Of a stretch of 64,000 nt of DNA, positions 10,000-23,164 are shown in pieces (the first letter of the stretch is position 1; each line of letters begins with the position of its first letter). Position numbers and translations under genes: made by a program. The stretch covers positions 30,933,671-30,997,670 of the forward strand of contig OX421495.1 in assembly GCA_949126835.1 (NCBI GenBank). Direction: 5' to 3'. This DNA comes from Anisus vortex. Lineage: Eukaryota > Mollusca > Gastropoda > Planorbidae. The notes beneath the pieces are model-generated. The model saw only the letters and a program-made list of their open reading frames with translations. It was not told the origin of the DNA and searched no databases.

Positions 10000-10420
10000 C
10001 AAGATACATGTTATAGTGTTGTGATTATGTAGGATAATAAAATTATTACAATGTGTATGTATAATAAAAAAACAGGAATGTGTGATTATGAGTGAATGGT
10101 ATATATTTAAGCATTATTATTTAGATATAAACAATGATCTGTTATATAGATTTGTTTTAAGAATGTAATGGGATGACGACTGGTTGGGACATAGTCGATT
10201 AGATGATTATATTATATTATAGAAAATAAGAGTGATAATGGGCTATTATTTATGTTCAGTTATATTTTTAAATAATAATTTTCGTCTTATAGAAAGGGGC
10301 AGTGAAAGTAGATGTATCAGGGGATTGAGTTGGTGCCTAATTTATATTTCTAATGGTCTGTTCAGTAGATGCGTTAGAATGATGAAAGGAAGGGTGTGTT
10401 TGGTGTGTGATTTGTTATTA
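10000..10420. other. No gene seen
   Basis: AT-rich intergenic DNA. The short open frame at 10232-10426 has no recognisable domain. Confidence 0.5.
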
Positions 10421-10732
10421 ACTTAAACTTAGAGACTTAAATTATTGATAGAATTGGTACACTTATACATTTACTTAAACTTAGAGACTTAAATTATTGA
10501 TATAATTGGTGCACTTGTACATTTACTTAAACCTAGAGACTTAAATTATTGATAGAATTGGTACACTTGTACATTTACTTAAACTTAGAGACTTAAATTA
10601 TTGATAGAATTGGTACGCTTGTACATTTACTTAAACTTAGAGACTTAAATTATTAATAGAATTGGTACACTTGTACATTTACTTAAACTTAGAGACTTAA
10701 ATTATTGATAGAATTGGTGCACTTATACATTT
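10421..10732 (+). repeat. 52-bp tandem array, six units
   Basis: Six head-to-tail 52-bp copies starting ACTTAAACTTAGAGACTTAA. Each differs by only a few bases, and the array has exact register over 312 bp. Confidence 0.95.
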
Positions 10733-11158
10733 ACAGCTTAAAAAAATAAAAATAAAATAATGTTGTTTTTTTTTTTCAATATAAGAAGGAGGGTGTAAGT
10801 GGATGCATGAGTTGGTGTGAAGTTGTAAGAAATAGTTTGTGTAATAGGTGCGATCAGGAAGTGAGAATTGAGTATGGTTTATGACGCATGTTATTGTTTA
10901 CTTGTGAATGGAGATGGTAGAGACAAGACAGTACACACATGACAACTGTGAAGTGAGGTTGGTCTTGAGAAGTTGATTATCAGATGTAGCATATGGATTG
11001 ATGTTGGCTAAGACAGTTGTGTATCTCATTTCATAATCATGTTATATATTGATTAAAAGTTGCTGTTTTACTACGGATGAGTTATCCAGTGTACTACAAG
11101 TTGGGTTACGATGCTACGTTAAATTACCTTACACGATCTCTGGTCACAGTTAGTATAG
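10733..11158. other. No gene seen
   Basis: AT-rich sequence after the 52-bp array. Nothing with coding or RNA character stands out. Confidence 0.5.
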
Positions 11159-11159
11159 T

Positions 11160-12092
11160 TCCAAAGTAGGTGAGTGCTTCTTGAATACATTCAGCAGCAT
11201 CATTACATCATACGTTAAGTGTGTGGTAACCACAATGAGAGTATAAAGCAGTAAGGAATTGTTCATTTATTATTGTTTGTGCTTGATTTTATTTGCCTGA
11301 CATGTTTGCGGCGTTGTCTTAACCCTGTGCTCTACAATCAGCAAAAGGAAAAGCATGGCTTTCCAATGTTTCAGTAATTAATTGATCAATGTCGTATCCA
11401 TTTTTGTCACTACAATCTACAAATATTATAAATCGTCCACAAATTTAATAAAGTTATACATGGCGAACTAGGTAATGCAAAAGAAATGTAGTTTGCTCAA
11501 CATGAGATGAATCTGGTGTAGAATCTACTATTATTGCAAAGTTGCAAAGTACTTTGCAGACTGTCTTTCTCCTAAAACGTGCTGTTTAACAAGATCAGAA
11601 CAGTCTGCAATAAATTCATTTTGGGACTCAATAGAGAGGTAATGTCATTGCAGTCTTTCACCCTTTTTTTGCGACTCTTCCACTTTTAAAACATGCTTCT
11701 TCTGAATTGGGTCCCGTTGGTAAAGCAGCTCTATCAGATCTAAAAAAAAATCCATTATTTGATTCACCAATGCGTACCGAAGAACCCTGGAAAGCAAAGC
11801 CACGTTCTCCTAAGAATAGGATAACATCCAAGATTCGTTTTATAATGTTGTACCATTTTTCGGATTCCACTTCAATGGATACTTCTAGAAAATTGTCGAT
11901 ACCTTTTTGCAATAATATGCGTCTTTCTAGTTCACGCCAAGCTAGATAACATTCTTCATGCCCATTATTTTTTTCATGTTCAGAAACCCGGCCTTTAGCA
12001 CTAGCTGGCCAGCCTTCATGTGATCTAATGCAGATTTGGATGTAGTACTCAGCAGAAAAGCCGGCACAAGCAAACAATATACTATTACCCAT
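11160..12092 (-). pseudogene. hAT-type transposase relic (DUF4371/ZMYM1-like)
   Basis: Minus-strand pieces in several frames follow the order of the widespread hAT-like ZMYM1/DUF4371 proteins. They include GHEECYLAWRELERR, EKWYNIIKRILDVILFL, a GSSVRIGESNNG segment, STPDSSHVEQTTF, FVDCSDKNGYDIDQLITETL, DNAANMSGK, a CGYHTLNV-like stretch and NDAAECIQEA. The first 144 residues (12092-11658) are continuously open. Downstream of 11658 several stops and shifts interrupt the frame. The N-terminal TTF-type zinc finger is only partly present and the C-terminal dimerisation domain is missing. A dead copy. Confidence 0.8.
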
Positions 12093-12364
12093 TAACCCGT
12101 TGTCCTTCTGTCCTCTAGTGTTTCAAGGTTTAGTGATTTAACTATTGGTGTTACTCTTGTTAGTTGTAAATATTCGCCAGTAATGTATGTTTTCAAGTCA
12201 AATGTAAGGTTAGATTTGCTGTGGCAATACAGTTGATGCATACATTTCTTTGTACAGACTCCTCCCAAAATACATTTTGTTAAATGATACAAAATGTGTT
12301 TAAAATTTTCAAAACATTTGTCTAGAATTATGATACCTTCAACTTCCCCTCTTGGCAACCGCAC
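12093..12364 (-). other. Short open frame of unclear origin
   Basis: Minus-strand frame of 90 residues directly upstream of the hAT relic. TPIVKSLNLETLEDRR near its end resembles the region after the reverse transcriptase in some LINE proteins, but the match is short. It may be a LINE fragment or chance. I do not assign a function. Confidence 0.2.
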
Positions 12365-12589
12365 AGGAAATCACTAAAGTGTAAAAGGCTCAACTAACTA
12401 GCTTTGACTGCCGTACTAGTATGCAGCGACATACAGTATTTAGGCCTAGGCTACTTAGCTAACAGGGAGAATTGTAAGCTTGTAAGGCTCATAGGTCTAT
12501 TTTTGTAAGTATCTCCGGAGAAAAATAATTAAAAAGAGATCCTAAATGCTATCCAAAATAGTTAGGCCCTATATTACAACTAGAGGCTT

Positions 12590-12960
12590 CTTTCCCCTTA
12601 AACATGCCGGCATCGGCCCCATTCTGGGTCAATTAGAGTTTTCCCCCTTTGCCCTAATCCGTACCTATTAGGTTGCCAGCAGTTGCCCGCATGGCGGCCC
12701 AATCGAAGCAAAACGCGTTTGCACATTGGCATCGTCGGCTATGTTATGGCGTCATTGGGTCTTATATACCTGCGCCGACGTCGGGTCGATTATGGGCCAA
12801 TGCGGGCAGTCTAATGCTGGCGCGATGAGGTTTTGTCTGCATTGGGTCGTAACGGATATACCCCTCCCCATACCTGCTTTTCATTTCGTATTTATGCTGG
12901 GCCAATGCCGGTAATTACCGGCGTGATGCGGTTTTTGCCTGCATTGTGCCTCAATTGACC
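12590..12960. repeat. GC-rich degenerate repeat patch with palindromes
   Basis: A GC-rich island in AT-rich surroundings, made of variants of words such as GCCAATGC, TGCCGGC and CTGCATTG. GCCGGTAATTACCGGC at 12907-12922 is a perfect 16-bp palindrome. It looks like an ancient repeat or a small foldback element. No coding sequence. Confidence 0.55.
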
Positions 12961-15900
12961 CGTATATTTAGCTATTATTTAGTATTATTTATTATCATTG
13001 GCTGGATTAGGATTTTACCTTTATTTACCCACATTTTTGTCATTAGACATACAATAGACAGAAACACATATATAAACACATATATAGTAAATATAAGTGT
13101 AAACAAAGAAAGTGATTTCGTTTATATTTTATTATATTTGTATTCAAAATATTTTTTCCAACATAGGATAAAAAGTATATTTATATATAATATTCATTCA
13201 AAGCAAAACAGTGACAGTAAATAAAGTGCAAAAACATGGAAATGGTATAGTATTCAAGTTACATGTTATTACATTTTTTAAAAAATAACTACATAAAATA
13301 ATTTTGGTAAAGTTATTGTAATAGTAATGTTTAATGGTACAAATAGTTGGAAATCTATAGATATGCCTAATTATGATATAATATAGATAAAATATTTTAT
13401 ATTTACTTATACTTAATATTACCAGTAATATATAACCTAATTTATTAATTTAACAATATCCAGGCAGCAGAGTAATGGTAAAAAAATATTTATGGGAAAA
13501 GAAATATAGGCCTAGGCCTACATCATTACTACAATTTTAAGCCTACACATTCACATACATATATATTGATAAAATATAACACTATGTAAACAGACATTTT
13601 TATTTAAGCACTGTGCAATCAAAATGTAGGCCTATGCAAGCCCCGTAGGCAAAGCTATGTTTAAATATATAGGTATACATTCAAAATACCATTTTTTTTA
13701 TTTTGTGGGAAAAAAACATGTTATTGTATAACAATAAAATAGCCTATATGTGAAGATTAATGGGACAATATTATTATTATTATTTAACCCTGAATAATAG
13801 GCAGGCCGATATTATAATTTCATAAATATATTGTATAAAAATGTATTCCAATAATTAATCAATTTAACACTCTTGTTAGGCCTACAACAATAATATAAAT
13901 TTTACACAATAGACCTACAACTACAACTAAAATTGCTTTATTTATACAACAAAAATAGGACTCAAATGTAGAAAATGATATACCATACATGAATGTCTTT
14001 TAGACTATTCATATATTAAAATAAATAAATCTTTGATACCAAAACTTGTATTATATTGAGTAAAAACAACAACATACAAATCAAAATAGCTTGGTCCATA
14101 AAAACTTTTTAAAACATTAAATAATGCAATAAATTATCATCTTTAATTATATTTCTCCAAAAGGCATATCATAAAAATAATAAATAACATTTTGAATAAA
14201 TTGAGATATTTTAAAAAGCACAGGAATGGTAATATGGAACATATATTTTTTTTTAAATATACATTTGAATATAATATACACCCTGACACACATAGGGATA
14301 CCCAAAAAAAGAGGGTCTACATTTATTGAAATATTATTACGTAATGATTACCATTAAAACTATTACTATTATCAAACAAAATTAATTAAACTTTGACACA
14401 ACTTGTGATGTTGTAAAAAAGCACAAAAAAGGCCTACAGTAATGGTTACAGAACATAAGACATTTATAAAAAAAATATATAGGCCTACATGATTATAAAT
14501 TGCTTGAAGTTAACCAATATGAAAAAAGTAAGCTCTACACACAATGAATTAGTATGTTTACCAAAAAAACACACATTCATTATAATGTTATATATTTAAA
14601 ATTCATTACATTATAACCAGATCAGTTACGGTAAGTCTTTTCAGAAAAATGTGTAGTACATATATTTCACTTTAAACATTATTATACAGATAACTTTTAA
14701 TTTTTCAAAGTGAAAATATTTTAGCAAAAAAATAAACACCCACCACAAAATGCTACAATTGACAATGAGTACCGGTACTTAGTTTAACCAAAAGATTTAT
14801 TATTTTCAAATGCAACTTTCATAATTAATAAATATGAGCCATTTAGAATACTGGGTACATTTTTTTTCATACAAAGAATAAATCCATGAATATTCAACCA
14901 CACACTCCTCCCACAGGAAAAATTTAACGGATCTTCTCATACTATGGGCTATAAATAAGTCAAGGCAAGCACACGGGTGAAAGTTTTCTAAGTATATCAT
15001 GGTCCATTCATCAGCCATTATGTAATCCAACAGAAATCTTTAATTAGCACTGTCTGGTGGATACCACATCTTAATATCCTAGTAGATAACTTTTGTATAT
15101 ACTGCCAAATGCACACAGGTTCTTCTATTAAATCCAGCCATAGAATTGTCCATACTCAAATGAATTGTGAAAAATGTACACTATGGTTAAGGAAGGACCT
15201 GTCTTGTCAGGCAACTTAGAAAATGCATTACTTGCGAATTGTAGAAGTCAAAATCAACTGGATGTGGTCTTGGTTAAAGTGTTTGTACAATAGTCCATAT
15301 TTCATAAAATCTCCAGATACATACAAATAAAAATGTCAGATGCTGATCTATTGGGTCCTCTTGGGCTTTCGTAACTGTAGTTTGGTTAATTGATGAGTAC
15401 TGCTTTCCCTAAATGTTCACACCTGGCACTGGCTCATCAATAACTAATTGCCTGGATGTTATACTAATCATAGCCCACAAATCAGTATCCATTCATCATA
15501 TGTATGCTGCAGTTCAAGCTTCATCTGAAAATTGAAGTGAAATTTGAATTATAACAAGTTTTTCAAGTAAAAAAAACAATGTTAACAAGGATAAACAGAT
15601 CCAATTATCAGTTTTAAAAGCAAGCAATTTCTTTTAAATACGAGTTATCACTGTTGAAGATTAAACAGCACAATTTCGGCTTTCATATCATGTGACATTA
15701 CATTAATAAATTGAATTTTTCTTTTGGTTTTTATGAATAAAAGGCATGAATATGATAATCAGTTTTAAAAGAAAAGTATGACACAAGTCAATACCTAGAT
15801 GCCTTGCTAGTTTCAACTGACTAGAGACTTATTTAGCTTTGAAAATAAAGTATAACACAAGTCAATATACACATTTAGTGAGGTTTAGTAGCTTACAGAT

Positions 15901-18144
15901 TGAAATAAATTTCTCTTTACCCTTGGCCTTACCTTCCCCTTAGTTTTATTAACTTATTTTTTCAAGCATTATATTATTAAAATTGTTATAACTACACTAT
16001 GGTTGAAACCTATGGACTATGGTTAAACAAGTCTAACAAGTATATGCACCTAGATGCCTAGTTTCAACTCGACTTATTACTTTACAAATAATTTACTCAC
16101 CCGCTTATTATATCATCTATTTCCATATCATCTTTATTGTATAGACTAAGACCGTCCAGCGTGAGATTCTGAAAGAAAATAATTTAACATTGAATCCTTA
16201 ATGATGCCTTGACTGATGAAATAATAAAGCATGGGCTTTAACTATAATCAAAACATATTTATGAAATTTAAAAAAGATGAATAGGCCAAACTTGGATTAC
16301 ACAAATTCCTCAGTTCAAGTCAATCAAGTCCAAAAAGTTAATATAAATTCACCATTTAAATATCATGATATGGGCCTATGTAGGCCTATAATATATATAT
16401 TGTATTTATTTTTACACTAGGCCCATATCTATTTAAATTTTATTTAAGTAGGCATTTTATTAGTCCTTTAGTTAGTTATTGTTTAGACTAAGTTTAAGGT
16501 TAATAGAAGTAACAATTAATCTATTTATACTACTAATATTTAGTAATACTATACACTATATTACTATAGATTAATCTTTTCTTTACATGGTACTTTCTCA
16601 CCTGTTTATTAAAAAATCAACTCTATCAGATGACTGCATGAATGTTATCTAATAGTTGTAGGCCAGGGTGCAGCCTAAAAGAAGACTGTTGAACTTTTGA
16701 CTCGACTCTACTCCAAAATAGCACTCCACAGCTTCCAACTTCAGACTGAAAAAAATATTCCTGTTAACTTTTAATTAAAATACAAATTAAAAAAAGCCTA
16801 CATTACAATAGTCATAGTGTCACATTATAATTAGTAGGGCCTATAATCCTATAAACATAAACTAAGACTATAGGCTATAACAAAGCAGTATAGGGTCTAA
16901 TCATATTGCCCTTGTCATATAACTATATAACTAACAACAAATAGTAAGATAGTTCAATATTAATATTATGGACATGTTGATTAATATATATATAGGCCTA
17001 TTATATAGTATAGCCTATAAGTCCTATAAGTTTGCACATATATAATTGTCATATTGACAATTATTGCATAGTCATAGTAGCCTATTGATTAATAAAGTGG
17101 CTATTCGGACCCGATAGACTTAGTAATAGTAATAGATAGTATCGGTTAGTTTATATAGGCATAGGTTTGGGATGGCTTTATAGAACTGTTTTGTAATAGT
17201 TAGCATTGGTTCGGTTACATTGGATATGGATATATTTGTTGTTTTAGTAATTATTTTGCTATTTATCATAAAATATGGTTAGAATTACAATATATTTTGA
17301 GTTTTCCCCATCTTTTATGTATATATTTTTATGAGTTCTAAAGAATTTTGTCAGACGCTGGGTCTGAATAACCATTTAATTCTAAAGGGACCTGGGTCCG
17401 AATAGCCGCAGCCTTGATTAAAAAATGATAATCATCTGTCATCTATTTAATTTCATTTTATATAGGCTATTTATAATGATATATATTGCGTAGACTAGAA
17501 GGCATACTATTTGGCCAATGTGACTTACTCGACTTCTTGTGTTTAAGTGGTCATCTGCTGTCTAGAATCTTCACACCATAGTGACCCATAGTCCAACCGA
17601 TAACTGAGCGTAAGACTGAAAAAATTGTTTAAATAAAAATAAAGGGATATTAATTTAATTAGTTCTTACCTAGTTATATAGGCCTACTAGTATTATAAGC
17701 AGGCCTTAGGCTTAGGCCTATGCAATTCATGATTCAGCTTTATAAACTGTTCTTATTTTCCTGTAATGATTCGAGTTTAATAGACTATAGACTATAGTGT
17801 CACTATAGGTATATGATTATTTATGATATAGGCCTAGATCTATAGTAGGCTATATAATTATATATAGTAGGCCTATATAGGTTATATAAAATAAAAATAT
17901 TAATATATTATATTATATTATAGTTTTACAGTTATGTTATAGTAGGCCTATTATAATACTAAATTATAGGCCAGCCTATCAATATCATATCTAGATCTAT
18001 ATATTCCTATACTATAAACTAGGCCTATACTATATATTGATTAATTTATATGAAGGTTTACAATTTAATTTAAGCCTGAAATAGACAAGACTATCTTAGA
18101 CTATCTAATGTAGATCGTCTAGATCTAGAATCTAGACTAGATTT
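12961..18144. other. 5.2 kb AT-rich intergenic or intronic DNA
   Basis: Mostly AT-rich with frequent TAGGCCTA words and poly-A/T runs. No long open frame has a recognisable domain; the 74-residue minus-strand frame at 14806-15030 matches nothing I know. Several minus-strand segments look like internal exons (17617-17530, 16745-16660, 16170-16102, 15535-15480), which would make this an intron-rich transcript. This is not proven. Confidence 0.4.
16102..16170 (-). other. Exon-like segment with consensus splice sites
   Basis: On the minus strand TTTTCTTTCAG precedes an open stretch encoding NLTLDGLSLYNKDDMEID, followed by GG|GTGAGTAAAT. Only one frame is open. Both splice sites are near-ideal. 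No homologous protein is recognised. Confidence 0.35.
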
Positions 18145-18255
18145 AGATGGCTATTGAACATGAGCTGGAAAACCCGCAAGTCCGCAAAGCCGCACGTCCG
18201 TCCGTCCCACATCGTTGCACGAGCATGAGGTCCCCCGGCGAATGAGGTTGCTTAA

Positions 18256-18525
18256 CAACTTAGGGATAAAAATACCAGATTCGCCAAACAAAGATGCGCG
18301 CTCAACCCTGCTCTCGGGTTGCCAACCGAACGCTCTGTAGGTTGATGAGGCCTCTTCAGTGAGTACGAATCGAGCAATCGACTGTGCCACGGGCCAATGT
18401 GCGTATACGGTCCCCGTCGTATAAGACTTCTACATTAATAGAAGGCTAGGGATAAAAACACATGATACGGCTTGCACAGATCCGGCTGTGCGTCCAATCG
18501 AAAGCTCTGTAGATTGGCTGTCCGA
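18256..18525 (+). repeat. Imperfect direct repeats in the LINE 5' region
   Basis: Two related segments about 190 bp apart (around 18259-18340 and 18447-18520) share TAGGGATAAAAA and a C(C/A)GAA(C/A)GCTCTGTAG-like core. They resemble the repeated promoter modules seen in LINE 5' UTRs. The regulatory role is inference. Confidence 0.45.
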
Positions 18526-19092
18526 ACGTCTCTAGGATTGAAAAGCGCCTCCGCGAAGCCCTAGAGGATTACGTAGTAGTGCTCGACTACGTGGGTTTTC
18601 CAAATAAGTTCCGCTAAACTCCCTGCACAAGACGCAACGACGACGCTTCTGGCGGTTCTACTAACGATTACGAAGTGAACTGCTATAGAGTGTTGAAGTG
18701 GGGGTACAAGAGAGCAATCTCACCCCTCGGTCCATTGTAGGTTCACGTCTGGTAATGGACGTAATGGCAGTAAAACCAGGGCTGGTGGTACCCTGTGTCC
18801 CGGTGTACATGACATACATCCGGGGAATCCCACCTTGGGTGGTCAGGTCAGTTACAATAAGACCGCGTTCTGCCAATCCCCGACGGTGACTCCTGCGACT
18901 AGTGATACGGCGCACAGATCCAACAAGCCCTTAGGGGTTTTGTGTTCCCGGTTTAGGGGTGCTCGTGCGCGGGTATCCCGACCGAGCTGAGAGGCGTAAC
19001 ACGATAGGACTCTGCTACAGCGAAAGCGGAGGAAGCCCGACGGTAGACATGACCTAGGCAAAGGCTCGCACCAAAAGAGCGCCCAGCTCCGG

Positions 19093-20247
19093 GTGATGCA
19101 CCTGAACGTGTTTGGCCTGATCCCCAAGTCTCTAGAGATCCTAAAACTCTTGCATGAGTATGATATTGACGTGGCAATGTTCCAGGAGTGCAAAATTGGT
19201 AAGAAGAGGGTGGCATCCTTTTCGGGATATACGATCTTCCGATGCACCTGCTGCTTGGGAGGCAGTGGAGGGTTGGCAACCCTTGTCCGAAGTTCACTAC
19301 AAGCTCCAGTGGTGAACCGCAGAACGGGCAGTTGCAAGACCGATATCCTAACCCTGGAGGTGTTGAAGAATGGAAAGGCTTATACCCTGACCAACGTCTA
19401 CAACCCTCCGAAGAAGGATTTGGACCTCACCGTGGAGGCACATTTTTCTCGCACTTGTATTGGCGGTGATTTCAATGCGGCACCACCGGCCTGGGGCTAT
19501 GCTGTCGCCAACAACTCAGGACGACTGGTGGAGGAGCTATGCAACAGCACGACGCTGATCCGATTACAGGGTACCGATACCCCAGCTACCTTTTTCCACA
19601 CGGGAAATGGTAGTGAATCGAGGCCGGATCTCACGCTCGTGAGTGCTGATCTGGCTGCTAGCACCTCTATGGAAGTCTTGGGTGATGTTGGGAGTGACCA
19701 TTTGCCCGTGTTGGTCACTATCAATATAGGAAAAGCAAGCAGCGAACCTTCCGGGCCCAGGAAGTGGATCTACTCGAAGGCACGATGGGACGAGTACAGA
19801 GTGCGCACCGATCGCGCTCTTGAAGAAGTGCTTATCTAGACTGGGCCTATCGACTCAGTGTATGGTATGATGGTTAAAGCCATACTAGGGGTTGCCAGAA
19901 AGACTATACCAAGGTCACATGAGAAGCGCAAGTTCAGACCGTTTTGGACAAAAGCCCTAGGAAAGTTGGTCCGCAAAAGGAGGGCTGCTCGCAAGCTCGC
20001 GAGCAGGCGAAAGACGGCCGAGAGCCGTCGAGAGTACAACCGTTTAACGGCGGAAGTGAAAGGGGCTATCGCGGAGGCAAAGTTGTCGAAATGGACTGAT
20101 ACATGTGCTGGATTGGACCTTGCCGAAAGCCGGCAGGCATGGAACCTAATCAACCACCTTGAGCGAGCTGAGGTAGCTAGCAGAGCACCAGCTTCGTTGG
20201 CAAGAGCAGGGGGAAGGCCCCATGGTATCGGATACCAAGCGGGCTGA
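19093..20247 (+). pseudogene. LINE ORF2, AP endonuclease and linker part
   Basis: The residues of an APE-type endonuclease are all present in order: HLNVFGL (Asn), MFQECKIG (Glu), NVYNPP (Tyr), GGDFNAAP (Asp/Asn), RPDLTL and GSDHLPVL (Asp/His). A TAG at 19837-19839 interrupts the frame. The same frame continues with a basic linker (KRRAARKLASRRK) to 20247, where a frameshift near 20205-20222 breaks it. The domain would nick target DNA to prime reverse transcription. The catalytic residues are intact, but the polyprotein cannot be made as one chain. Confidence 0.85.
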
Positions 20248-20410
20248 GATGCTCAACCGTCACTTCGTAAATGTCGGAAAACTGGGTGGAAGAACGAGTG
20301 TGTCTGCTGGGCTAGATAAAGTCCGGAAGGCAAACGAACGCCACATGACGGGAGAGGGTGAGGTTAGCACATTCACGGTGCCCTTCACTCGGCAATAACT
20401 GGAGTATGTC

Positions 20411-22816
20411 TTGAGACGGTGCAAAGCGAAGAAGGCCCCAGGGCTGGATGGGATTAGCAACGAGCTGATGACTCTTCTTGGGGCTGTTGGCAAGGGCAAA
20501 CTCTTGGAGCTCGTAAACCGAACATGGTCTGAAGGTGTCCTACCGAATCAGTGGAGAGAGGCCTTGGTGGTACCCATCTTGAAGAGGAGTAAAGACCCGG
20601 GTCATGCCGAAAGCTACCGACCGATTTCCCTAACATCGTGTGTAGGGAAGGTAGCTGAGAGATTAATCAATAGGAGGCTTGTGAGGTTCCTAGAGGATAA
20701 TGGACTGGTTACCCCCACTCAAGCTGGCTTCCGTAGTGGAAGAAGCTCGATGGATCAGGTGACGCTCTTGGTCCAGAAAATGGCTGACGGGTTTCAGCGG
20801 AAAGAGTCTACACTAGCAGTGTTCCTAGATTTTAAACAGACCTATGACAAGGTCTGGCGACCGGGGTTGTTGTTGAAGCTACAGAGGCTAGGAATAGCCT
20901 CTAACATGTACAATTGGATCAAAGGGTTCCTAACCCGAAGAACAGTTGCAACTCGTTACGGGAAAGCGGTTTCTTGGAAGCGCGTCCTGGAGCAAGGATT
21001 GCCACAGGGCTCAGCACTGTCCTGTACATTGTTCCTGGCTTTTATCAACGACCTGCCGAACTATCTGGGAAGCTCGTCGCTGCTTTTCGCAGACGATTAT
21101 GTGGTCTGGTCGACCGGGAGGGAAGCGCGTGCTCTCGAGCGGGCCCTCCAGCAGGATTTGAACGCAGTAGCCTGTTACGCCAAGCTTTGGGGTATGGAAG
21201 TAAACTGCCTAAAAACAGTTTACTCGCTCTTTACCCTTGGAATCGATATCCTCAAAGAGCCGATCGAGCTGAACATTGACGGCCGCGCCCTGGCATGCGA
21301 CCAGAAGCCGGTCTATCTCGGAGTGACACTGGACCGAAAGCTAACGATGTATGACCATGTGAGGTTAGTCCAAGAGAAAGCTTCTTCTAAGCTGAACATT
21401 GTCAAGAGACTGGCCAGTACTGGCTGGGGTGCGAAGGCGAGTGTGTTGAGAAATCTTTACCTAGGAGCGGTAAGATCTCAGATCAATTACAGCCTCCCGG
21501 TGCAAATCTATGCGTCTGATACTGCTTTGAAGACGTTGGACTCTGTACAAAATCAAGCCCTCAGACTAATATGTGGAACGTTCCGAACCGCCCCGACATC
21601 GGCTGTTGAAATCATGGCAAACGTGCCGCCTCTGAATGGGAGAAGGAAAAGGGCCGTTATTACTGCTTACGAGCGGTATAAGCGGTTGGAGGAAAGTTCC
21701 CCCCTCCGGATGCTCGTGGATTCCTTGGTGGGAAGAGCCCGGATCTCAATGCAGTCCTTCATGCACCACGCACTGAAGCTCAGCGCAGAGATTGGACTCC
21801 CGGTCGACCGCATGCCCATGCGGACGGGAGTGGAACCTCCTCCTCACCTATCTTTCAACCTACCAGAGATACGGACGAACCTGATGGAAGCAGTCGGACC
21901 CAGCGCTTGCCTGACTGAGAGGCGCGCAACTGCTCTAAGGACGGTACGTGCATACTCGGGATTCGTTGAGGCATACACTGATGGGAGCGCGATCAGTGGG
22001 ACCGAAGCGCGTTCCGGGTATGGTGCTCTTGTGTCGTACCCGAAGGCAGAAGAAAAACGGGCTGAGCTAAGTGGGCCGTGTGGAGCAATCTGCATCTTTG
22101 ATGCGGAGATGGAAGCCATCAGAATTGCTGCTGTGGCAATTGGGAAAACGTTCGAAGACACACCAGCTGCTCGTGCTGATGTAGTTATCTTCACTGATGC
22201 GCTTTCAGTACTCCAAGCCATCGACGGCTTGGGGACTTGGCCCGATCTGCTTGTCCGACTATTAGCTGCTATTTCCGATCTGATCCTCAGGTACGAGGTG
22301 AAGGTCATCTTGCAGTGGATTCCAGGTCATGCAGGAGTCCCTGGCAATGAGATAGTGGATGCCTTGGCCAAGAAGGGATCCCTGACACCCACTCCGGAGG
22401 GTCCGTCCACCTTCGAGAGTGCCCGCAGATCAATACGTGAGTGGGAGACAAGACAATGGAACAAGAGTTGGGACGAGTCTGACAAGGGTCGAGGTGTGTG
22501 GCAGCAACTAAAACGGCCAAATCGAGCTGATCCGTGGTGGAAGCTCCGCAGGAGAGAACAGGCTACGATAGCCCAGTTACGTACAGGGCACTGCCCTATT
22601 GGTGCCTATTTCGGACGATTTAGGCCCAATTTCGATTCGCGGTGTCGACATTGCTTTGAAGCAGAAGAGACGGTCGAGCATTTGCTTTTAGACTGCCCTG
22701 CCTTGCAGGAGGAAAGAGTGGATGGGAATGGTCAACAGTTTGCACCATCTCTTTATGGGAGCCTGCCTGTGCTACGTAGTACAAGTGTGTTTGTCCTCCG
22801 AATCCTAAGAGATTAG
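20411..22816 (+). pseudogene. LINE ORF2, reverse transcriptase, RNase H and zinc knuckle part
   Basis: 801 open residues. RT motifs include the KAPGLDGI start, ESYRPISL, FLDFKQTYDKVW, GLPQGSALSC and the catalytic FADD at 21086-21097 (residue 226). RNase H follows from about residue 515, with YTDGSA, DAEMEAIRIA, FTDALSVLQA and GHAGVPGNEIVDALA, so all catalytic acids are kept. A C-terminal knuckle CRHCFEAEETVEHLLLDC has C-x2-C-x8-H-x4-C spacing. The true frame begins upstream of 20411 but is cut by an in-frame TAA at 20396-20398 and the frameshift near 20210. Apart from that this half is undamaged. Confidence 0.9.
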
Positions 22817-23164
22817 TCTCGATTCGATCACTCCGGTGAGTGAGGTTTAAAGTCTGGTAATGGACCAAATGACCAAATGGCGAAATGGTAGGCCTAGGCC
22901 TAATATAATTATTAATGCATTAACTTATTAACATATATATAGGTCTATTCGACAATTCGGTTGGCCTCGTGGCATATGAGCTTACCTAGTACCGGTATAT
23001 AATAGAATTTATAGAAAAAAATGTAATCCCTCGGCTCGCAGAAAACTAATTTATCTACAAAATGGCGCGCTACTCGCGCTACACAATCGAGTTCTTTCAT
23101 TGGCTGTAAGATAAAAAAACAACAACTAAAAACTTTGACTACAAATGCAAGAAACTAATCTCTT

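Larger units (their letters stand above)
18145..22860 (+). mobile_element. Near full-length LINE of the I superfamily (Nimb/Ingi/I-like)
   Basis: A non-LTR retrotransposon with AP endonuclease, reverse transcriptase, RNase H and a C-terminal CCHC knuckle. RNase H after the RT is a trait of the I superfamily. GC content rises sharply against the AT-rich flanks. The 5' end is approximate. No ORF1 (nucleic-acid-binding protein) can be read between 18145 and 19090. The 3' UTR is only about 45 bp and ends in a short repeat (CCAAATGACCAAATGG) rather than poly-A. Truncated relatives lie at 28912-29580 and 47815-48468. Confidence 0.88.

Noticed and set aside
10421..10732. CRISPR-like array
   Set aside because: Units are contiguous 52-bp copies without unique spacers, in a eukaryotic context.
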